Shown in pieces: positions 59,901-64,000 of a stretch of DNA of 64,000 nt. The translations under genes and the position numbers were made by a program. Location: positions 3,779,816 through 3,843,815 of the forward strand of contig NW_021167080.1 of the NCBI RefSeq assembly GCF_003711515.1, read 5' to 3'. Numbering within the stretch: position 1 is the stretch's first letter; each line of letters opens with the position of its first letter. This stretch comes from Sodiomyces alkalinus F11. Its lineage: Eukaryota; Ascomycota; Sordariomycetes; Glomerellales; Plectosphaerellaceae. Under the pieces are notes generated by a model. That model was not told the DNA's origin, searched no databases, and saw nothing but the letters and a program-made list of their open reading frames with translations.

Positions 59901-62900
59901 GGTAGGTACCGAGTAGAACCAGTAATCACTTTTTACCTTAGTCATCCCGATCTACAGTCCATATCTCATCGTCATCTTGGCAACGGAGTCAGCCTCCTCT
60001 CTCATTTACAAGAATCGGGTCCTACTGACAAACCATGAATCGCCACAACGGTCTCGGCTTGAATATGAATGAGCATCGTCCGTGCAGTGCTGAATGCAGT
60101 AGTGATTTCGGCGCCGAAGCCATGGCAAGCGCCTTGACCCCTGTTTTCACCCCCCCGACCGCCGAGGTAATGACGAGGTGCATCATGCGATTGTCTCGCT
60201 TAGAGGGCGTACGTCTGGGACAAGGGGATGAACCTGGTTAGGCTATCCCTTCTCTTGGGCCCGAGACACGTGCAAGGAAGGGGGTCTCTCTGCTCGTCGA
60301 TTCCATAATGAAACCCTGGCACCGGCGTCGGTTCGGGGGCTCTTTGCGGAGCGATGGGGACTCGAAGTTCATGGCTCGGGAGTCGGGCCTACCCGGGGAC
60401 TCTTGCACCTGCCTGGGCGACCAAGCAGTCTGCTCGACTCAAGCCATGCATGAATGTTCCCCTGAATCCATCTGCGATGACCTGAACTGTCCAGTCAGTG
60501 ACAGCGGCCAGCAGAACTGGGCCCCAGGTTTTCCCCACGGGCATGGCAAACACACCTACACTAAGTGAGCAAAAGTTTCGGGATAACCCAAAGTAGAATC
60601 TTTCGAAGCTTTTAGGGAACACTTTTCTATCAGGGCAAACCCATGTTATCTTGCACAAGTAATAAATCACTGGATCTTTAAAATATACCGAAATTATTGC
60701 TCACGCACTGTAGTCTGGTTTCCAATTCTTCGTTTCTAATATTTCCCCTCTTTCCCCCCTATTTCTCTTCATCTAGTCTCGATTCAGCCGGGGCTTTCTC
60801 TTCTATTCTTTACTCAACATGATAACGTCGGATGGCAGCTCTCAGGGTCTAATATACCCCCGTGGGTCTTGCACCACTGCCACGATTCTACCTCGGCAAT
60901 TCAGCTGTCGATGGAAGGAATCCATCTGACTATCTCTCATTCCATCTCATTCCAAGATGGTGTTCTGACTTCTGGCCCCGGTGAACGCGAGTATCTTGAT
61001 GGACCTGGCGGGTAGAACCACAGCAGAATGGCAAAGATGTTTCCGAAACCTGGACAGTGGACAGTAGTCGTGGTTCGGATTCCCAGTCGCATACGGGGTG
61101 TACATTCTCCCTATAGGACAGGTGCAGAACTGTAGGGAGATGTTTCGGGAACGAAATCGTTGATGTCGCAGTATGTTGACCTCCAAGGAGTGGTGGAGGG
61201 CCTACCCAGGTCAGAGTACAGAAAAACCATAGTCCATCTGAGATCTAATGGACGTCCATCACCAGCGTCAGTACAAGGTTTCTGCTTGGTTTCAGGAAGT
61301 GCTCATGAGAGGTCGTTTCGATCATCGACGAGGGCCAAACCAGCCCCCCCAAGCTTAGATGCACATAACGACCATAATTTGCACCCCAAGCAAGGGTAAA
61401 AGGAACAGAGCAACACTCATGAAAAGCAGGGAACCAATACTTGGATACCCAGGTAGACAGGGCATACCTCTCTAAGCTCTGTGCCTATGGCAACCCCTGA
61501 TTTTGGATTTGTAGGTATGTTAGACGTGTCAGAATTTGATGAGCACTGACTATGTATCATGGACGGCTTTGTTTTCGAATCTGAAGTCAAAACCATGCTG
61601 AACTTATGACTCGAGTGTTAAGGACAAGCCCACGCAAAGCAATGCTTTCCGTGAAGGAGAAGGACAAAGACCACATGTGCAGACTTGGGGGCATGGGCAA
61701 GGGGGAACTTAACCGAGCAAAAGCAAAAGACCTTCTGGTATCAAGCTCTGGCTGTCAGTTACGCGGAGGTGCTTTGCCCTGGTTTCCAGAGATGCATAAG
61801 GATTCGGATGAATCCAAGAGGTGCACCCGGAGAGAGTTCTCGCTACGCATGGTTCATGAGAAACTCGCAGATTATCAAGTAAATGATAGGCAGTAGGTCT
61901 CTACACGTGGCCACATCAAAGCATTGTAGGCCCTCTCAGTTATTAAGGCTGTATGCTGTGCGTATCTCACGCCGCATAAGCTACTGGTCATTTCTCGTCG
62001 ATGGGTCATAGTATAAGGACAATTGTTTACCTACCAAAGTATTAGGGAGCAGCAAAGAAACAGTGGTGGCATCGATCACTCATAAAACAACTCAAACGGT
62101 GTGTCTCCCTCTTTGGAGATTTCTCATGGCTCTCTCTTCAAACGACAAAGCCCTGCGGCTCTTTCCCAAGTCATACCTTGTGCCATCCATCATCACGAAG
62201 ATTGTTTGGGCCATACGTCCGCCTTATTGCAAAGAAGTCAAGTTCAGCTCCGTCCCGGAGCTACACGAGGTCATACGTTTTTCCATTGCCTTAATTATGG
62301 TTGGAGTGACATTCGATTGTCGTTCGAGACTGCAGTGCCACCAGGCGCAACACAGCAGATCAGCACTGGTCCCGAAGCAACGGAAACACCACGCTTCGTA
62401 TTCTCCTGCGGCCAGAGATTCCGCAAGATAAAACTGGTACACCGATTACACCGAGATTATGTAACCATATTGCTTGAACCTCTAGCCCCAACTCGAGTAC
62501 GCCAAAACTCATTTTTAGGCGGGAATTGTTGAACAGACCGTAGTTTTTACGGTTACGTAACGGGCACGGATTTAACTAACAATACGTATATGTATATATA
62601 GAAGGAAGAATATCCCCTGCTCTAGGGCAGCTATGGAGACTAGATATACACAGGTGCTGCCTGGTGGCAGGCACCGCCCAACACAACATACTCTAGCCCC
62701 AACCGTTACCGAACATCTAGGGGGCTGCATAGCTTAGGAGACCGAACTAAAGTTACGAACCCTGACAACCACCTACTGTACCACGCAGGCCACGCGAAAC
62801 CTGCAAGTCGGGCTGGATTAAAGGCGGCCGATGTTTCCGAACGTCAGCATCCGGGGATGTCGGGTACACCGGGCAGGTCCCGAGTCCCAGCTAACGGCTG

Positions 62901-63644
62901 GGTGGTGCTCCTTGTCCCATGTCCCAACCTCCCATCGTATGGCACTACGGCTCCAGACATCCAAGTTTCTGGGAGAGCACAATGTCCCACAATCCTACTT
63001 CCCAACGTCACTCAACGCGTAAAGGTGGCGGGAGTACACACGATGGAAGAAGTTCACGCGGTGAAGAGACTTTGGTGAAAACTGCTTGCCCATCAGGTCA
63101 AGGAGGTCAATATGATGTGTTCTTTTGGCTGAATGTCCAGTACATGGCACCTCCATGATGTGAGTATGGTATATATCGATTGGAAGAAGATCAAGAGGCT
63201 GGGACAACGGATATGAAGAAGGTTTTGCAAGTTCCTCACTGCCAAGTGCTCCTCCAAGATAGTACCCCCTACTTTCATATGGGAACACATACTCGCCCCT
63301 CGAGACAACCAGCAACTCAGGCCACCGTAAGGGGCTTGGAAGCCCGGGGATGCAGTGGTACAGTTCAGGTCTATTATCGCTTGCCCTCTCCGCTGACTCG
63401 CATATGACGGCGCGTTACTATATCGTGTATGCAGCTTCAACGAACAAGGCCAATGAAAGCCAGTTCCGATGCATCTCTATCTCAACACGAAGTTAGCGAA
63501 GGCAAGACATGGCATCGTGAGACGCAGTGGTTCTCGTGTCAGTTGGTACATGAGCCCCCGATGGCTGGACATCCTACCGATGATGACACTTGGAAGACGT
63601 CTCGACTGGAAGTTTGACGGTCCACCTTCCCCTGGCCTCTCGAG

Positions 63645-63650
63645 TATAAA
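63645..63650 (+). promoter_or_regulatory. TATA box of the K/D/Y-repeat protein gene
   Basis: TATAAA 160-165 bp upstream of the ATG at 63810, followed by C/T-rich leader DNA. Confidence 0.5.
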
Positions 63651-63809
63651 GACTGTGTCGTTACGCGCTAAAAGGAGACACAATTCCTTCCTCCCAAGCC
63701 GATCCTCATCCTCAGTCTTCACATCACTGCTCTTCCCAGAGATCCTCTTGCCCCCTATTCTACTCCCTTTACCCAAAGCACTTCGATCGTTTCTAAACAA
63801 ACCGCAACC

Positions 63810-64000
63810 ATGAAGGTTCTGTCAGTGCTTGCGGCCCTCACCGTGGTCACGACCGCTGCTGCTGCCACGGTCGACCGCAGGGACACCGGGAACACGGTGG
63901 CCAAGTACAGGAGAACCGAGTACGGCGATTACAAGGACGACTACAAGAAGGACGTCGACTACAAAGACGACGACGATGATTATAAGAAGTACGACGATTA
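63810..64000 (+). CDS. Secreted Lys/Asp/Tyr-repeat protein, 5' part only
   Basis: The ATG at 63810 (CAACCATGAAG, good context) opens a frame that runs off the window; 63 complete codons are visible. Residues 1-19 are a classic signal peptide (MKVLSVLAALTVVTTAAAA). A dibasic site, VDRRD, follows at about 21-25, a possible Kex2 cleavage point. From about residue 38 the chain becomes a Tyr/Lys/Asp repeat (GDYKDDYKKDVDYKDDDDD, then YKKYDDY). No known domain is recognisable. The upstream TATA box and pyrimidine-rich leader suggest strong expression. Possibilities include a cell-wall or adhesive protein, a cation-binding secreted protein, or a Kex2-processed repeat peptide precursor. The rest of the gene is needed to decide; no function is claimed. 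Confidence 0.75.
   Translation, partial: MKVLSVLAALTVVTTAAAATVDRRDTGNTVAKYRRTEYGDYKDDYKKDVDYKDDDDDYKKYDD

Larger units (their letters stand above)
55944..63809. other. Gene-poor stretch, 7.9 kb
   Basis: No frame with a recognisable domain or a consistent splice pattern was found. It contains TACGAAGTA (56780-56788), a TACGTTGTAC word (59168-59177), an 8-bp tandem repeat (56953-56979) and an LTR-like block near 62527-62768. A frame at 60308-60568 (+, 86 codons) encodes seven Cys in its second half but lacks a signal peptide. The right end is the promoter of the K/D/Y-repeat gene. Confidence 0.5.

Noticed and set aside
60308..60568. 86-codon Cys-containing frame, considered as a small secreted effector
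   Set aside because: Seven Cys are present but there is no signal peptide or clear upstream exon.

Overview
The window reads as nuclear DNA of a filamentous ascomycete (Pezizomycotina, most likely Sordariomycetes). Evidence: most genes carry short GT-AG introns (about 60-250 nt) with CTAAC-like branch points; coding exons are GC-rich; the gene set is typical of moulds (a ZtGT2/CPS-1 type GT2, an AA9 polysaccharide monooxygenase, membrane-anchored GH3 and GH16, a GH105, an IVY1-like protein, a fungal NUP53 and a NEW1/Elf1-type ABCF protein); and a small transposon shows transitions of the RIP type. All gene models below were spliced by eye and checked for phase; none has transcript support.

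Left part (1-10.1 kb) is gene-dense housekeeping: a disordered protein split by an in-frame TAG, acyl-protein thioesterase (-), an IVY1-like BAR protein (+), nucleoporin NUP53 (-) and an RNPS1-like SR protein (+). Then 10.1-17.9 kb is essentially gene-free and contains one well-defined 455-bp TIR element (15648-16102) with 67-bp inverted repeats and perfect 8-bp target-site duplications. A membrane GH16 (17.9-19.4 kb) follows, then another gene-poor stretch with a 44-bp direct repeat pair, then a cell-surface GT2 synthase (25.2-28.0 kb), the NEW1-like ABCF ATPase (-), a membrane GH3 beta-glucosidase with a GC-AG intron, an unrecognised three-exon gene (40.3-41.3 kb) and a tandem pair of tRNA genes (Glu-CTC with intron, Gly-GCC).

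The right part (42.5-55.9 kb) is rich in transport and plant-polysaccharide functions: an MFS exporter-like protein, a Dal5-family anion symporter divergent from a cytosolic-looking GH105 unsaturated glucuronyl/galacturonyl hydrolase, a secreted AA9 LPMO and a sugar-porter MFS. Read together these suggest a loose plant-cell-wall utilisation neighbourhood (oxidative cellulose attack outside, import of sugars or unsaturated uronides, intracellular GH105 cleavage); that linkage is inference. From 55.9 to 63.8 kb no gene is convincing, and the window ends inside the 5' part of a gene for a secreted Lys/Asp/Tyr-repeat protein.

No CRISPR array, phage, rRNA or virus-like gene is seen. The least familiar items are the K/D/Y-repeat secreted protein at the right edge, the unrecognised 189-residue protein, the TIR element, and three families of 9-10 bp palindromic or quasi-palindromic words that recur in intergenic DNA far above chance.
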